A stretch of DNA of 64,000 bases from Paraburkholderia flagellata (GCF_021390645.1 NZ_JAJEJT010000003.1:806001-870000); one strand, 5' to 3'. Positions 1-9,074 are shown, counted from the first letter of the stretch. Notes: generated by a model not told the origin, from the sequence alone. Numbers and translations are program-made.

Positions 1-2
1 CG

Positions 3-1127
3 CAGCTCTTCGAGCAGACCGACGAACTGCGCGAAGTCGGCGCAGCCGTCGCGCTCTCGGCCAACGCCACGCGCTTTTACGAGCGCATGGGCCTGCGTCC
101 GGCCTTCGAAAAAGTGTGCGCGGAAGTCCCGGGGCTCGTCTATCGTGACGGACGCAGCGGCGATGTGATCGGCCATCATCACGGCACACCGGACTATCGC
201 GGGGAATTCGGCGGCTCGTACTGGGGCGTGCATCGCGCCGACCTCCAAGCGGTGCTGTCGGGCGCGGTCGGGCTCGAGCGCATCAAGCTCAGCCATCGAC
301 TCGTCGATCTCGCGCAGCATCCCGATCGCGTGAGCCTGACGTTCGCCAACGGTGAACGCGTCGATGCCGATCTCGTGATCGGCGCCGATGGCGCGCGCTC
401 GATCACGCGGCGCTGGATGCTGGGCTACGACGATGTGCTGTATTCGGGCTGCTCGGGCTTTCGCGGCGTGGTGCCGGCGGGGCGCATGGACCTGCTGCCC
501 GATCCCGAGACCATCCAGTTCTGGGTCGGGCCGGGCGGCCATCTGCTGCACTACCCGATTGGCGACAAGGGCGATCAGAACTTCCTGCTGGTGGAGCGCC
601 ATCCCTCGCCGTGGCCGTCGCGCGAGTGGGTCATGCCTGGCGAGGAAGGCGAGCAACTGCGCCTTTTCAAGAACTGGCACCCGGCAGTCGTGCAGATGAT
701 CACTGCCGTGCCGATCAGCCAGCGCTGGGGTCTCTTTCACCGTCCACCGCTCGGCCGCTGGAGTAAGGGCCGCATCACGCTGATCGGCGACGCCGCGCAT
801 GCGCTCGTGCCGCACCACGGCCAGGGTGCGAACCAGTCGATCGAAGATGCCGTGGTGCTGGCCGACCAATTGGCGAAGGCCGGGCCGGGCAACTGGCGCG
901 AAGCGCAGGAAGCCTACGAGCGCCTGCGCCGGGGCCGCACGCGCAAGGTGCAATACGCTTCGATTACCACGGCGGACGTGCTGCATCTGCCCGATGGCCC
1001 CGCTGCCGAGGCGCGCAACGCCCGGCTCGGCTCGCGTGCAGGCGTGCTGAATCATCTGGACTGGATTCATGATTTCGACGCGCTTGCGCAGGAGCCGAAC
1101 GAGCGGCAAGGCGGGACATGGCTTTGA
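3..1127 (+). CDS. FAD-dependent aromatic hydroxylase, 5' end outside window
   Basis: Flavoprotein monooxygenase of the salicylate/3-hydroxybenzoate hydroxylase class (group A), which would hydroxylate an aromatic acid using NAD(P)H and O2. The frame is open from base 3, so the N-terminal FAD-binding GxGxxG segment lies upstream. Visible are the VGAAVALSANA stretch typical of the family, the DG motif (VIGADGARS) and the second FAD motif (LIGDAAHALVPHHGQGANQ) near 778-838. The C-terminus is complete at the TGA ending at 1127. The substrate cannot be read from the sequence. There is no operon partner inside the window; the next gene starts about 90 bases on with its own ribosome binding site. 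Confidence 0.85.
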   Translation, partial: QLFEQTDELREVGAAVALSANATRFYERMGLRPAFEKVCAEVPGLVYRDGRSGDVIGHHHGTPDYRGEFGGSYWGVHRADLQAVLSGAVGLERIKLSHRLVDLAQHPDRVSLTFANGERVDADLVIGADGARSITRRWMLGYDDVLYSGCSGFRGVVPAGRMDLLPDPETIQFWVGPGGHLLHYPIGDKGDQNFLLVERHPSPWPSREWVMPGEEGEQLRLFKNWHPAVVQMITAVPISQRWGLFHRPPLGRWSKGRITLIGDAAHALVPHHGQGANQSIEDAVVLADQLAKAGPGNWREAQEAYERLRRGRTRKVQYASITTADVLHLPDGPAAEARNARLGSRAGVLNHLDWIHDFDALAQEPNERQGGTWL

Positions 1128-1220
1128 GGGCACCCGATAAGCGGCGCAGTTAATGATCCGTTAATCTCGGCGTTCTAGAATCGCGGTTTTTAACTGACCA
1201 TTTCTGCACAAGGAGCGTCC

Positions 1221-1751
1221 ATGCAAATCACCGCCGACTCGCGTTACGACCTCGTTGCGCGTCTGCTGCACTGGCTCGTCGTCGCACTCGTGGCGGCGCA
1301 GTTCGTGATCGGCTGGACCATGCCCGATGTGCACCGCGACACGCGCCCCGTTGGCGAAATCGCCTGGCATCTGGGCGTTGGCACGGCACTCCTTGCCGCA
1401 ATGGCCTGCCGTCTGGTCTGGCGCGCGACCCATCGTCCACCGCCCGACGATCAGACGCCGTTCATGCGCGCCGTGGCGGCCCTCACGCATCTCGGCCTGT
1501 ACGCCCTGCTCATCGCGGTGCCCGTGCTCGGGTGGATCAACGCCTCGTCGCGCGCGTGGGATGTCACGCTGTTCGGCGCCATCCCCCTGCCCGCGCTCTC
1601 CTCTGCGGGTTCGTCGTTCGGGCATGCCATGGGCGACGTTCACAGTGCGCTCGCCTGGGTGCTGTTCGCGCTCATCTGCCTGCATGTGGTCGCAGCACTC
1701 TTTCATCGTTTCGTGCTCAACGATCGTGTGCTACAGCGCATGAAGCTCTAG
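1221..1751 (+). CDS. cytochrome b561
   Basis: Inner-membrane di-heme cytochrome b561 of 176 residues with four hydrophobic helices. The likely heme ligands are His17 (RLLHW), His50 (IAWHL), His141 (GDVHS) and His155 (CLHVV). Proteins of this family pass electrons between quinol and acceptors such as superoxide. The ATG at 1221 is preceded by AGGAG with good spacing. It converges on exbD with only 14 bases between them. A role in moving electrons from the neighbouring PQQ dehydrogenase system is possible but is inference from position only. Confidence 0.9.
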   Translation: MQITADSRYDLVARLLHWLVVALVAAQFVIGWTMPDVHRDTRPVGEIAWHLGVGTALLAAMACRLVWRATHRPPPDDQTPFMRAVAALTHLGLYALLIAVPVLGWINASSRAWDVTLFGAIPLPALSSAGSSFGHAMGDVHSALAWVLFALICLHVVAALFHRFVLNDRVLQRMKL

Positions 1752-1765
1752 CCGTCGCTGGCCAT

Positions 1766-2191
1766 TCAGTCGTGTCGCGGCGCATCCGGCTCGGTCACGA
1801 AACCGACCTTTGCCAGTCCCGCGGCACTCGCGGCCGAGAGCAGCTTCGCCACACGCCCGTACGGCGTCGCGCGATCGGCCGAGAGACGGATTTCGGGCTG
1901 CGGCGTAAGCCGCGCGGCGGCGGCCAGCCGCGCAGATAAGCTGGCCTCCTGAACAGGCTGCGCGTTCCAGCTCATGTGGCCGAGCGCATCGACGACGATA
2001 TCGACGTGCGGTGCGGCCAGGTCCTCGCGCTGACTGCTCGCGCGCGGCAACGCCAGCTTCGCGGCATGGTGCAGAACGGGCAACGTCACCATGAAGATGA
2101 CGAGCAGCACGAGCATCACGTCGATTAGCGGCGTCATGTTGATGTCGGCTGCCGGCATCGCTTCGTCGTCCAGATCGCGATCGTCGGTCAT
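1766..2191 (-). CDS. exbD: ExbD/TolR-type energy transducer subunit
   Basis: Biopolymer transport protein of 141 residues, the usual ExbD size. It has a short cytoplasmic N-terminus, one membrane helix at about residues 17-37 that starts with the conserved MTPLIDVMLVLL stretch, and a periplasmic domain. The Asp of PLIDV is the proton-carrying residue of the family. Its ATG overlaps the exbB stop codon (ATGA). It is the last gene of the pqqABCDE-tonB-exbB-exbD operon and would use the proton gradient to drive TonB. Confidence 0.93.
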   Translation of the reverse strand: MTDDRDLDDEAMPAADINMTPLIDVMLVLLVIFMVTLPVLHHAAKLALPRASSQREDLAAPHVDIVVDALGHMSWNAQPVQEASLSARLAAAARLTPQPEIRLSADRATPYGRVAKLLSAASAAGLAKVGFVTEPDAPRHD

Positions 2192-2886
2192 ACCCGCTCC
2201 TTCAGCGTTGCCGCCTGCACTGGTGCGCTACCCGTGAGCAGGAACGCGTGCAGTCCGTATGCGAAGCGGTTGAGCTGCGCGACGATTTCGCGCGAGACAC
2301 GCGCGAGCGTGTGATAGCCAAGCACGGCGGGAATCGCTACACACAGGCCGAGCGCCGTCATGACGAGCGCCTCGCCAACGGGGCCTGCAACATGTTCGAG
2401 ACTCGCGTCCCCACTCGCGCCGAGTGCCAGTAGCGCATGGTAGATTCCCCAGACGGTGCCGAGCAGACCGACGAACGGAGCCGTGCTGCCGATCGAGGCA
2501 AGCAGCCCGAGACCGCGCTGCAGACGCGTCGAACTGTCGCCCACCGATGCCCTGAGGCTGCGCAGCAGCCACTCGCTCAAATCGACTCGTCCCCGGTGCC
2601 CAGCGCCACTCGCCTCGTGGTGCGCGAGCGCGCGCTGGCCCGCGCTGGCCAACTCGAAGAACGGCGTGCCGGGGCGGCCCAAGGCGTCGATGCCATCGTC
2701 AGCCGCGCTGGCTTCCCAGAAGCGTCTTTGCGCAGAGCCTGCATGGCGGCGCAGACGCGCGAACTCGAACGCCTTCAATACGATCACCGACCACGACACG
2801 ACCGACATCGCTACGAGCAGCGCCGCAACGAAGCGCGTCATCGGGTCGCCCTGGGCCCACAGGTGCGTGATTCCATAGGTTGGCAT
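2188..2886 (-). CDS. exbB: ExbB/TolQ-type proton channel subunit
   Basis: MotA/TolQ/ExbB proton channel of 232 residues. I chose the ATG at 2886 (MPTYGITHLW) because GGAGGA precedes it at the right distance, although the frame stays open further upstream. There is one helix near residues 17-37 and two C-terminal helices; the second holds LLGTVWGIYHAL, close to the ExbB signature. Together with ExbD it forms the channel that energises TonB. It sits 13 bases after tonB and overlaps exbD by 4 bases, so the three are translated together. Confidence 0.92.
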   Translation of the reverse strand: MPTYGITHLWAQGDPMTRFVAALLVAMSVVSWSVIVLKAFEFARLRRHAGSAQRRFWEASAADDGIDALGRPGTPFFELASAGQRALAHHEASGAGHRGRVDLSEWLLRSLRASVGDSSTRLQRGLGLLASIGSTAPFVGLLGTVWGIYHALLALGASGDASLEHVAGPVGEALVMTALGLCVAIPAVLGYHTLARVSREIVAQLNRFAYGLHAFLLTGSAPVQAATLKERV

Positions 2887-2899
2887 GAGGTCCTCCGTT

Positions 2900-3655
2900 T
2901 CATTCGCTGAGGGTGAAAGTGAACGGCACGTCGGCGCGTGCCGGCGCCGGCTTGCCGTCCTCCACATACGGCTGGCAGCGGCTCGTGAGCGCCGCGTCGC
3001 GCGCCGCTTCGTCGAGCCGCGCGAAGCCGCTGGTCGTCGCCACGCGCGCGGCGGCCACATGGCCGTCCGCCGCGGTATCGAGTTCGATGATGGCCGTGCC
3101 CGCCTCGGCGCGGCGCAAGGACTGCGCGGGATAGTCGGGCTTCGTGAGCGCGCAATCCAGATGGGCAATGCGGCGTGGCGTGTTGGTGGCGGGCGCCTGT
3201 GCGGCGGGCGCGGGTTGCGGTTGCGCTTCTGCTATCCGTTGCGTTGGCGTCGCGGTTTCGTACGCAGCGTGTGTGTCCGGTAGTACCGCTGGCGGCGGCG
3301 TCATGGGTGTGAGGTCTTGCGCATGCACGCGGGCCGCTGGACGCGTTCGAACCGGCGGCTCGGGCACATTTCGGACGGCTTGGTGAACAGACCGACTCGG
3401 CGACGGCCTTCGCGCAGGTTCTTCGCTCTTGTGCGAGACCAGTGGGATCGGCGCTATCAGCACAGCATCTACGATCTTCATGCGTACCTGCATGGCGTGC
3501 GACGCCGGCGCCTCCCACCGCGCCACGGCAATCAGCGCGGCATGCAGCGCAAGCACACCGGCGACCACACCGGCGATCGCGGCGCGCCGCCCAAACGCGA
3601 AGTGACCGAACACCGGACCCTCGCCACGATCGATGCGCGCAACGACCGACGTCAT
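2900..3655 (-). CDS. tonB: TonB energy-transducing protein
   Basis: TonB of 251 residues from the ATG at 3655 (MTSVVARI), which follows GGAG; a longer frame exists but would overlap pqqE. One N-terminal membrane helix (about residues 25-45) is followed by a Pro/Ala/Gln-rich periplasmic spacer and a C-terminal TonB_C domain (YPAQSLRRAEAG, then DGHVAAARV, ending near PFTFTLSE). It begins 13 bases after pqqE. A tonB-exbB-exbD set at the end of a PQQ operon suggests a TonB complex reserved for a receptor tied to PQQ or to the metal of the PQQ enzyme, probably the receptor at 9354-11651. Confidence 0.92.
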   Translation of the reverse strand: MTSVVARIDRGEGPVFGHFAFGRRAAIAGVVAGVLALHAALIAVARWEAPASHAMQVRMKIVDAVLIAPIPLVSHKSEEPARRPSPSRSVHQAVRNVPEPPVRTRPAARVHAQDLTPMTPPPAVLPDTHAAYETATPTQRIAEAQPQPAPAAQAPATNTPRRIAHLDCALTKPDYPAQSLRRAEAGTAIIELDTAADGHVAAARVATTSGFARLDEAARDAALTSRCQPYVEDGKPAPARADVPFTFTLSE

Positions 3656-3668
3656 TTCGACTCTCCAC

Positions 3669-4787
3669 TCAAAGCGCGAGCGAGTTCTGCTTGCTGCGGA
3701 ACACAATTGGCCGTTCGTCACTGCGTGTTGGCCGTCTCGCGAATTCCACGGCCTGCACGATGCGCTCGTGATGCGGCGACTTCGCGCACACCGGGTCCGC
3801 CGCGGCCGCGTCGCCGGTCAGTAGATAAGCCTGGCACCGGCAGCCGCCATGATCGGCGTGGCGCTCGTCGCAACTGCGGCAGGGCTCGCGCATCCAGCCG
3901 TCGCCGCGAAACGCGTTGAACGCTTCGCTCTCGTACCAGATCTGCCGCAGCGGCACGTCGCGCACGTTCGGCAATACGAGGCCCGGCAGCGAACGCGCCG
4001 CGTGGCATGGCAACGCCGCGCCGTCTGGCGCCACGCCGAGAAACACGCTTCCCCAGCCGCTCATGCACGCCTTGGGCCGTTGCTCGAAGTAGTCGGGCAC
4101 GACGAACAGAATGCGACACCGATCGCCGATGCGGGCGCGATACCGGTTCACGGTCTCCTCGGCTTCGCAAAGCTGCTCGGCGGTGGGCATCAACTGATCG
4201 CGGTTGAGCATGGCCCAGCCGTAGTACTGCGTGTTTGCAAGCTCCAGATAATCGGCGCCCAGTTCGAGCGCCATGTCGATGATCTGCGCGATGTGCGGCA
4301 GATTGAACCGATGCAGCACGCAGTTGAGGACCATGGGATAGCCGTGCGCCTTCACGAGCCGCGCAACGTTGCGCTTAAGCTCGAACGTGCGCGTGCTCGT
4401 GAGAAAGTCGTTGAGTTCGCGCGTGGAATCCTGCATCGACACCTGAATATGATCGAGCCCGGCCGCCTTGAGCCGCTCGATGCGCTCGACGTTCAAGCCG
4501 ACGCCGGACGTAATCAGGTTCGTATAGAAGCCAAGCTGCCGCGCATGGGCGACGAGTTCTTCCAGATCGTCGCGCAGCAGCGGCTCGCCGCCGGAAAAAC
4601 CGATTTGCGCTGCGCCCAGCTCGCGTGCGGCGCTGATGGTCGCGCGCCATGCTTCGGTATCGAGTTCTTCGCCGTGCCGGGCGAAGTCCACCGGGTTGTA
4701 GCAGAACGCGCAATGCAGCGGGCAGCGGTAAGTCAACTCGGCGAGCAGCCAGAGCGGCTTCGCAAGGGGAGCGGTATCGGTTGCCAT
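3669..4787 (-). CDS. pqqE: PqqE, radical SAM glutamate-tyrosine crosslinking enzyme
   Basis: Radical SAM/SPASM enzyme of 372 residues that, with PqqD, joins Glu and Tyr of the PqqA peptide in the first step of PQQ synthesis. The radical SAM cluster ligands are Cys22, Cys26 and Cys29 (CPLHCAFC); the SAM-binding GGEP follows, and auxiliary-cluster cysteines lie in the C-terminus (CRSCDERHADHGGCRC). The true start is the ATG at 4787, one base after the pqqD stop; the much longer open frame upstream runs through pqqD. The length fits the family (about 370-390). Confidence 0.96.
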   Translation of the reverse strand: MATDTAPLAKPLWLLAELTYRCPLHCAFCYNPVDFARHGEELDTEAWRATISAARELGAAQIGFSGGEPLLRDDLEELVAHARQLGFYTNLITSGVGLNVERIERLKAAGLDHIQVSMQDSTRELNDFLTSTRTFELKRNVARLVKAHGYPMVLNCVLHRFNLPHIAQIIDMALELGADYLELANTQYYGWAMLNRDQLMPTAEQLCEAEETVNRYRARIGDRCRILFVVPDYFEQRPKACMSGWGSVFLGVAPDGAALPCHAARSLPGLVLPNVRDVPLRQIWYESEAFNAFRGDGWMREPCRSCDERHADHGGCRCQAYLLTGDAAAADPVCAKSPHHERIVQAVEFARRPTRSDERPIVFRSKQNSLAL

Positions 4788-4788
4788 T

Positions 4789-5076
4789 TCAGTCGAGCCA
4801 GCCGCGCAGCCGCGCGTGATCGAGAAAGCGGTAGACGTCGGGAGCCAGTTCGGAAGTGCTGAACAGGCGCTCCAGTTCGCCAATGATCTCGTCGAGTTCG
4901 TGCGCGCCGTCACAACGCGCGAGTATCTCGCCCGCGCTCGAATTGAGCTGCACCATGCCTTCGGGATAGAGCAGCACATACGCGTCCTGGGCCGCCTCCC
5001 ACTGCAAGCGGTACATGCCGCGCAAACGCGGGCGCAGCGGCACGCCGTTGCCAGCATCGGGGACTATCGGGTTCAT
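4789..5076 (-). CDS. pqqD: PqqD, PqqA peptide chaperone
   Basis: Small peptide-binding protein of 95 residues that presents PqqA to the radical SAM enzyme PqqE. The family pattern is visible ([13 protein letters not shown], then [12 protein letters not shown] and AGEIL). The start at 5076 overlaps the pqqC stop in an ATGA, and the stop lies one base before pqqE. An in-frame ATG three codons earlier (5085) is less likely given the overlap. It is a separate gene here, not fused to pqqC or pqqE as in some species. Confidence 0.95.
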   Translation of the reverse strand: MNPIVPDAGNGVPLRPRLRGMYRLQWEAAQDAYVLLYPEGMVQLNSSAGEILARCDGAHELDEIIGELERLFSTSELAPDVYRFLDHARLRGWLD

Positions 5077-5798
5077 ATGGGCCATGCCTTTTCGACCGCA
5101 TCGAGGATCGACCAGAGAATATCGAGCTTGAACTGCAGGATCCCGACCGCACGCTGCTGTTCGTCGGCCGTGCGGAAATGGCTCAGCGTCACTTCGAGCC
5201 CGTGTTCGACGTCGCGCTGCGCGAGCGGCACGCGGCTGCGGAAATACTGGAGGCCCTGCGGCTCGATCCACGGGTAATGCGAAGGCCAGCCCGCGAGCCG
5301 GTCAAGATGAATCTGCGGCGCGAACATCTCGGTGAGCGACGAGCACACCGCCTCCTGCCACGGTGCACGCCGCGCGAAATTCACGTAGGCGTCGACCGCG
5401 AAGCGCACGCCGGGCAACACGAGCCGTTGCGACCACATCGTGTCCCGATCGACGCCGACGGCTTCACCCAGCCGCACCCAGGCTTCGATGCCGCCTTCGT
5501 CCTCGCCTTGTCCATCGTGATCGACGAGGCGCTGGATCCAGCGGCGGCGCGTGGCGCGGTCGGGGCAGTTCGAGAGGATCGCTGCGTCCTTGAGCGGGAT
5601 ATTGATCTGATAGTAAAAGCGGTTCGCGACCCACCCGCGGATCTGCGCGGGCGAACAGCGCCCGCCGTTGAGCATCCGGTTGAACGGATGATGGATGTGA
5701 TAGCGCGATTGGAGCGCGCGAAGGCGCGACTCGAATTCATTCGCACTCCATGGTATTTTGTGCGCCTCTGGCAACGTGAGTGGTGCGTTCATCGTCAT
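5073..5798 (-). CDS. pqqC: PqqC, pyrroloquinoline-quinone synthase
   Basis: Cofactor-free oxidase of 241 residues that performs the final ring closure and eight-electron oxidation to PQQ, using O2. The sequence is a full-length PqqC: the conserved [14 protein letters not shown] start, the [16 protein letters not shown] helix, and the His/Tyr/Arg-rich helical bundle to the end. Its ATG overlaps the pqqB stop by 4 bases (ATGA). Translation is probably coupled along pqqB-C-D. Confidence 0.97.
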   Translation of the reverse strand: MTMNAPLTLPEAHKIPWSANEFESRLRALQSRYHIHHPFNRMLNGGRCSPAQIRGWVANRFYYQINIPLKDAAILSNCPDRATRRRWIQRLVDHDGQGEDEGGIEAWVRLGEAVGVDRDTMWSQRLVLPGVRFAVDAYVNFARRAPWQEAVCSSLTEMFAPQIHLDRLAGWPSHYPWIEPQGLQYFRSRVPLAQRDVEHGLEVTLSHFRTADEQQRAVGILQFKLDILWSILDAVEKAWPI

Positions 5799-6718
5799 AC
5801 CTGAAACTGCATGCCGTCGTGGGCCACGTCGATACCGTGTGCCCGCAGTTGCGCGTGTTCGACGGAATGCGGGTCGAGAATCGGGTTTGTGTTGTTGATA
5901 TGCGTAAGCACCTTGCGCGTGCCGCGCGGCAAGGTATCGAGCCAGTCGATCATACCCGGCGTTCCATCCGTTCCGCGCTGCGCGAGATGTCCCATGTCGG
6001 CCGCGTGTTTCGTCGAGAAGCCGAGGTCGATCATTTCGGTTGTGGTCCAGAACGTGCCGTCCACGAGCACGAGGTCGGCGTTACGCATGGTGCCGAGTAC
6101 GTCGGTACTCATCTGCGCGAGACCCGGCGCGTAGAACGCGCGCGTTCCCGTTCCGGCATCTTCGATCAGGAGTGCCACATTGTCTCCCGGCACGGATGCC
6201 TCGCGGCGCGGCGAATAAGGCGGCGGCTTGCTCTCCACGGGCATCGCCGTAAAGCGCAGGCCAGCGCAGGCCGCAATCGTGAACGGCTCGCCCGGCGTGA
6301 TCCCATGCGCGTCCACGCCACAATAGTGGCCGAGCAGCGGCACGAGCGGCAACCCGCTCGACAGATCGTCGAGCACCGGCGCGCAAGCATAGAGCGGCAA
6401 CGGCGACGTGCGTTCGCGCAGCATCAGGAGGCCCGTTACGTGGTCGATCTGCGCGTCGGTCAGGACGACGGCCGCGAGCGCGCTATCGCGCGTTGCGCGC
6501 GCGGGCTGCAGGTCGGGATGCGAGCGCAACTGCGCAAGCAGATCCGGCGACGCGTTGACGAGCACCCAGTCCACGCCGTTGCCGCTCACCGCGATCGACG
6601 ACTGCGTGCGCGGCAGAACATCCCCGCCCGCCTGCCGCGCGCGGCGGCAATTCGCGCAGTTGCAGTTCCATTGCGGCAGGCCGCCGCCCGCACCTGAACC
6701 CAGTATTCTGATCTTCAT
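5795..6718 (-). CDS. pqqB: PqqB, metallo-hydrolase-fold PQQ biosynthesis protein
   Basis: Protein of 307 residues with the metallo-beta-lactamase-like fold, proposed to hydroxylate the crosslinked Glu-Tyr intermediate in PQQ synthesis. It opens with [18 protein letters not shown] and carries the zinc-binding NCNCANC cluster, both typical of PqqB. It begins 66 bases after the pqqA stop, with a small hairpin in the gap. Length and start match the family. Confidence 0.97.
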   Translation of the reverse strand: MKIRILGSGAGGGLPQWNCNCANCRRARQAGGDVLPRTQSSIAVSGNGVDWVLVNASPDLLAQLRSHPDLQPARATRDSALAAVVLTDAQIDHVTGLLMLRERTSPLPLYACAPVLDDLSSGLPLVPLLGHYCGVDAHGITPGEPFTIAACAGLRFTAMPVESKPPPYSPRREASVPGDNVALLIEDAGTGTRAFYAPGLAQMSTDVLGTMRNADLVLVDGTFWTTTEMIDLGFSTKHAADMGHLAQRGTDGTPGMIDWLDTLPRGTRKVLTHINNTNPILDPHSVEHAQLRAHGIDVAHDGMQFQV

Positions 6719-6765
6719 GATCGTTCTCGCTGCATGCCGCCCGCTTCGCCTTCATGGCCGCGCGG

Positions 6766-6780
6766 ACGGCACACTGCCGT
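6766..6780 (-). other. stem-loop between pqqA and pqqB
   Basis: A perfect 6-bp stem (ACGGCA/TGCCGT) with a 3-base loop begins 5 bases after the pqqA stop. There is no T-tract, so it is more likely a pausing or mRNA-processing hairpin that keeps pqqA transcripts in excess over pqqB-E than a full terminator. That role is inference. Confidence 0.5.
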
Positions 6781-6784
6781 GCGC

Positions 6785-6859
6785 TCAGCGGTTGGCGATA
6801 TACATCGTGATTTCGAAGCCGAAACGCAGGTCGGTATAAGCGGGGGTGGTCCACTGCAT
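6785..6859 (-). CDS. pqqA: PqqA precursor peptide
   Basis: Ribosomal precursor of PQQ, 24 residues, too short for ordinary gene finding. The peptide begins MQWTTPAYTDLRFGFE and ends ITMYIANR; Glu16 and Tyr20 have the exact E-x3-Y spacing that PqqE joins to build PQQ. GGAGAC lies just upstream of the ATG at 6859. It is the first gene of the pqqABCDE-tonB-exbB-exbD operon and lies downstream of a sigma-54 type promoter at 6924-6940. I see no pqqF/pqqG protease gene in the window, so peptide release must be handled elsewhere. Confidence 0.97.
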   Translation of the reverse strand: MQWTTPAYTDLRFGFEITMYIANR

Positions 6860-6923
6860 GACATGTCTCCTTGTTTAAGATTGAGTCGCAATACCGCATC
6901 GAATGTGCGGCCAGTCTCTTCAA

Positions 6924-6940
6924 AGCAAGGGGCATGCCGG
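6924..6940 (-). promoter_or_regulatory. sigma-54 promoter of the pqq operon
   Basis: On the minus strand this reads CGGCATGCCCCTTGCT: a -24 GG at 6938-6937 and a -12 GC at 6926-6925, exactly ten bases apart. It is close to the RpoN consensus TGGCACG-N4-TTGCW. Predicted transcription starts near 6913, about 54 bases before pqqA. A sigma-54 activator gene ends 146 bases further upstream. Confidence 0.75.
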
Positions 6941-6988
6941 AGTGAGCCAGCGCTCGCCCGATGCAGCCAACGCTGCAAAACTGGCAAA

Positions 6989-7035
6989 GGGTGTTGCGTT
7001 TCGGAACACGGGTGCTACAGGATGCAACACCCGTG
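6989..7035. promoter_or_regulatory. putative activator binding site (UAS) for the pqq promoter
   Basis: Two nested inverted repeats: GGGTGTTGC (6989-6997) with GCAACACCC (7024-7032), and CACGGGTG (7007-7014) with CACCCGTG (7028-7035). They lie about 50-95 bases upstream of the -24 element, the normal range for an enhancer-binding activator. The core ATGCAACAC (7022-7030) recurs at 11885-11893 between the receptor and dehydrogenase genes. The CACGGGTG hairpin could also end transcription of the activator gene. Confidence 0.5.
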
Positions 7036-7085
7036 GGACAGAGGAAGATAAAGGGAGTGACGAGGCGGCGCGCGCAAATAGCGCT

Positions 7086-9074
7086 TCAAGCGTCGCCCGA
7101 GCCGCGGCACGGATCGGCAGCGGGCATCTTGCGATAGATGGTGTTGCGCGACACGCCCAGGGCCCGCGCCGCTGCCGACACGTTGCCGCCATGGCGCGCG
7201 AGCGTGGCCGCAATCGTCGACGCGGTCACGTCTTCGAGACGGGCGTCCTCCCGCACCAAAAGGTCCGCAGGCGCAGGCGTCGTGGGTAAAGCATGCGGTT
7301 CGCCCCGGCAGCGCAGATCGTCGAAGAAGTCGTCGGGCAGGTGCTCGCGCCGGATCTGGCCGTCCTCGTCGACCATGGCCGCGGCCGTGCGCAGCAGGTT
7401 GCCGAGTTGCCGGAAGTTGCCGGGCCACGCGCAGCGTTCGAACAGCGCCATCACGTCCGGCGCGACGCTGAGCGGCTCCCGGTTCGCACGCCCGTGCGAT
7501 TCGCGGTGCAAGAGCTTCTGGATCACGACCGCGAGATCAGTGCGGTCGCGCAACGGCGGCAAGCGGACCACGAGGCCATTGAGCCGGTAATAAAGGTCTT
7601 CACGGAAGCGGTTCTGGGCGATCATCTCGCGCAAATCGCGGTGCGTCGCGCAGATAATCGCGATATCGACGGGAATCGTCTTCGTCGAACCGAGCGGATT
7701 GACCATGCGCTCCTGCAGCACGCGCAAGAGACGCACTTGCAGCGGATACGGCATGTCGCCGATCTCGTCGAGAAACAGCGTGCCGCCGTTCGCCTGCAAC
7801 AGCTTGCCCACCGCACCCTTGCGCCGCGCGCCGGTAAACGCACCCTCCTCGTAGCCGAACAACTCCGATTCAATCAGCGTTTCCGGAATCGACGCGCAAT
7901 TCACAGCCACGAACGGCTGATCGCGTCGCGGCGAATCATTGTGAATGGCCTGCGCGAGCAGTTCCTTGCCCGTGCCGGTTTCCCCGGTGACGAGAACCGG
8001 AATGTCCTTGCCGATCACCTTGCGCACCTTCGCGATCACGAGCGCCACTTGCGGATCGCCCGTATCGAGGTAACTCAGGCGCGAGAGCCCCATGGATGGC
8101 GGCTGCGCCATCGCACAGGCGGACGGCGGCGCGCAAGCGTCATGCACCACGACGGGCCGGGTGCCTTCGGCCAGCGTTGCGCGCCTGAACTGCACTCGCG
8201 CGCAAACCACCGCACCGTTGACCAGATTGAGCATGACGTGCGACTCCAGGCCCGCGCGCATCCGGTCTATGAGTTGCGCGCTCGTGGTCTGGAACAGCGA
8301 CGACAGCGTATGGGCACGCAGCGCGGCGAGCGAAAGACCGAGCTGGAACTGCGCGCTACGGTTCGCCGAAAGGAAGCGCCCGTCGCTCGTGAACGCGGCG
8401 ATGCCCTCCATGAGCGTGCCGAGAAATTCGGGGCGGCCATGAAACGAGACCTGCAGCGTTTCCTGAAACGTCGTCGCAAACAAATGATTCTCGATCATCT
8501 GCACGGACATGCGCGCGAGCGCCATGGTGTGCTGGTGATAGCTGCGGTGGTCGCCCGTCACGTCCAGCACGCCGATCACGTCGCCGTACGGATCGAAGAT
8601 CGGTACGCTCGAGCAGGTGAGAAAGCGGTTCGCCGCGAGGTAATGCTGATCGCCGTGCACGACCATCGCACAGCCCTCGGCGAGCGCAGTGCCAATCGCG
8701 TTGGTGCCCTGGCGGTCTTCCGCCCAGTTCGCGCCGGGCCGCAGCGCGACCTTTTCGGCGCGCTGGAGGAAGTCGTCGTCGCCGATCGAATGCAGGATCA
8801 GCCCTTCGGCGTTGGTCAGCACGATCATGCTTTGCGTGTTGACGATCTGCTCGTGCAGCGTCTCCATCACTGGCGTGGCGTGCATGCACAGCACGCGGTT
8901 CTGCTCGCGCTTTAGCTCGAGTCCCGCGCCCGAAAGCACATCGTAATCGGGTCTCGCCGTCGCGCGCAGACCGAATGTCTCCGATCGTTCGTGCGCTTTC
9001 TGAATGGCTGGCGCGGGCCAGCCATTGGACACCAGGACCGCTTGCCCCGCGGCCATATGTACGTCGTCGCGCAT
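7086..9074 (-). CDS. sigma-54 dependent activator, AcoR-like (GAF-AAA+-Fis)
   Basis: Enhancer-binding transcription activator of 662 residues. The ATG at 9074 follows GGAGGAG; a longer frame upstream lacks such a site. An N-terminal GAF-type sensor region (about residues 60-205) resembles AcoR, the activator of acetoin/alcohol genes. The AAA+ domain has Walker A GETGTGKE near residue 364 and the sigma-54 contact loop GAFTGA near 411. The Fis-type helix-turn-helix ends the protein (GGNVSAAARALGVSRNTIY). It sits among three sigma-54 type promoters (pqqA, receptor, dehydrogenase) and is the obvious regulator of that set. The ligand is unknown, perhaps the alcohol or aldehyde. Confidence 0.93.
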   Translation of the reverse strand: MRDDVHMAAGQAVLVSNGWPAPAIQKAHERSETFGLRATARPDYDVLSGAGLELKREQNRVLCMHATPVMETLHEQIVNTQSMIVLTNAEGLILHSIGDDDFLQRAEKVALRPGANWAEDRQGTNAIGTALAEGCAMVVHGDQHYLAANRFLTCSSVPIFDPYGDVIGVLDVTGDHRSYHQHTMALARMSVQMIENHLFATTFQETLQVSFHGRPEFLGTLMEGIAAFTSDGRFLSANRSAQFQLGLSLAALRAHTLSSLFQTTSAQLIDRMRAGLESHVMLNLVNGAVVCARVQFRRATLAEGTRPVVVHDACAPPSACAMAQPPSMGLSRLSYLDTGDPQVALVIAKVRKVIGKDIPVLVTGETGTGKELLAQAIHNDSPRRDQPFVAVNCASIPETLIESELFGYEEGAFTGARRKGAVGKLLQANGGTLFLDEIGDMPYPLQVRLLRVLQERMVNPLGSTKTIPVDIAIICATHRDLREMIAQNRFREDLYYRLNGLVVRLPPLRDRTDLAVVIQKLLHRESHGRANREPLSVAPDVMALFERCAWPGNFRQLGNLLRTAAAMVDEDGQIRREHLPDDFFDDLRCRGEPHALPTTPAPADLLVREDARLEDVTASTIAATLARHGGNVSAAARALGVSRNTIYRKMPAADPCRGSGDA

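Noticed and set aside
7007..7035. CACGGGTG hairpin as a simple terminator only
   Set aside because: No T-run on the minus strand, and it overlaps the element shared with the other promoters, so a binding site is at least as likely.
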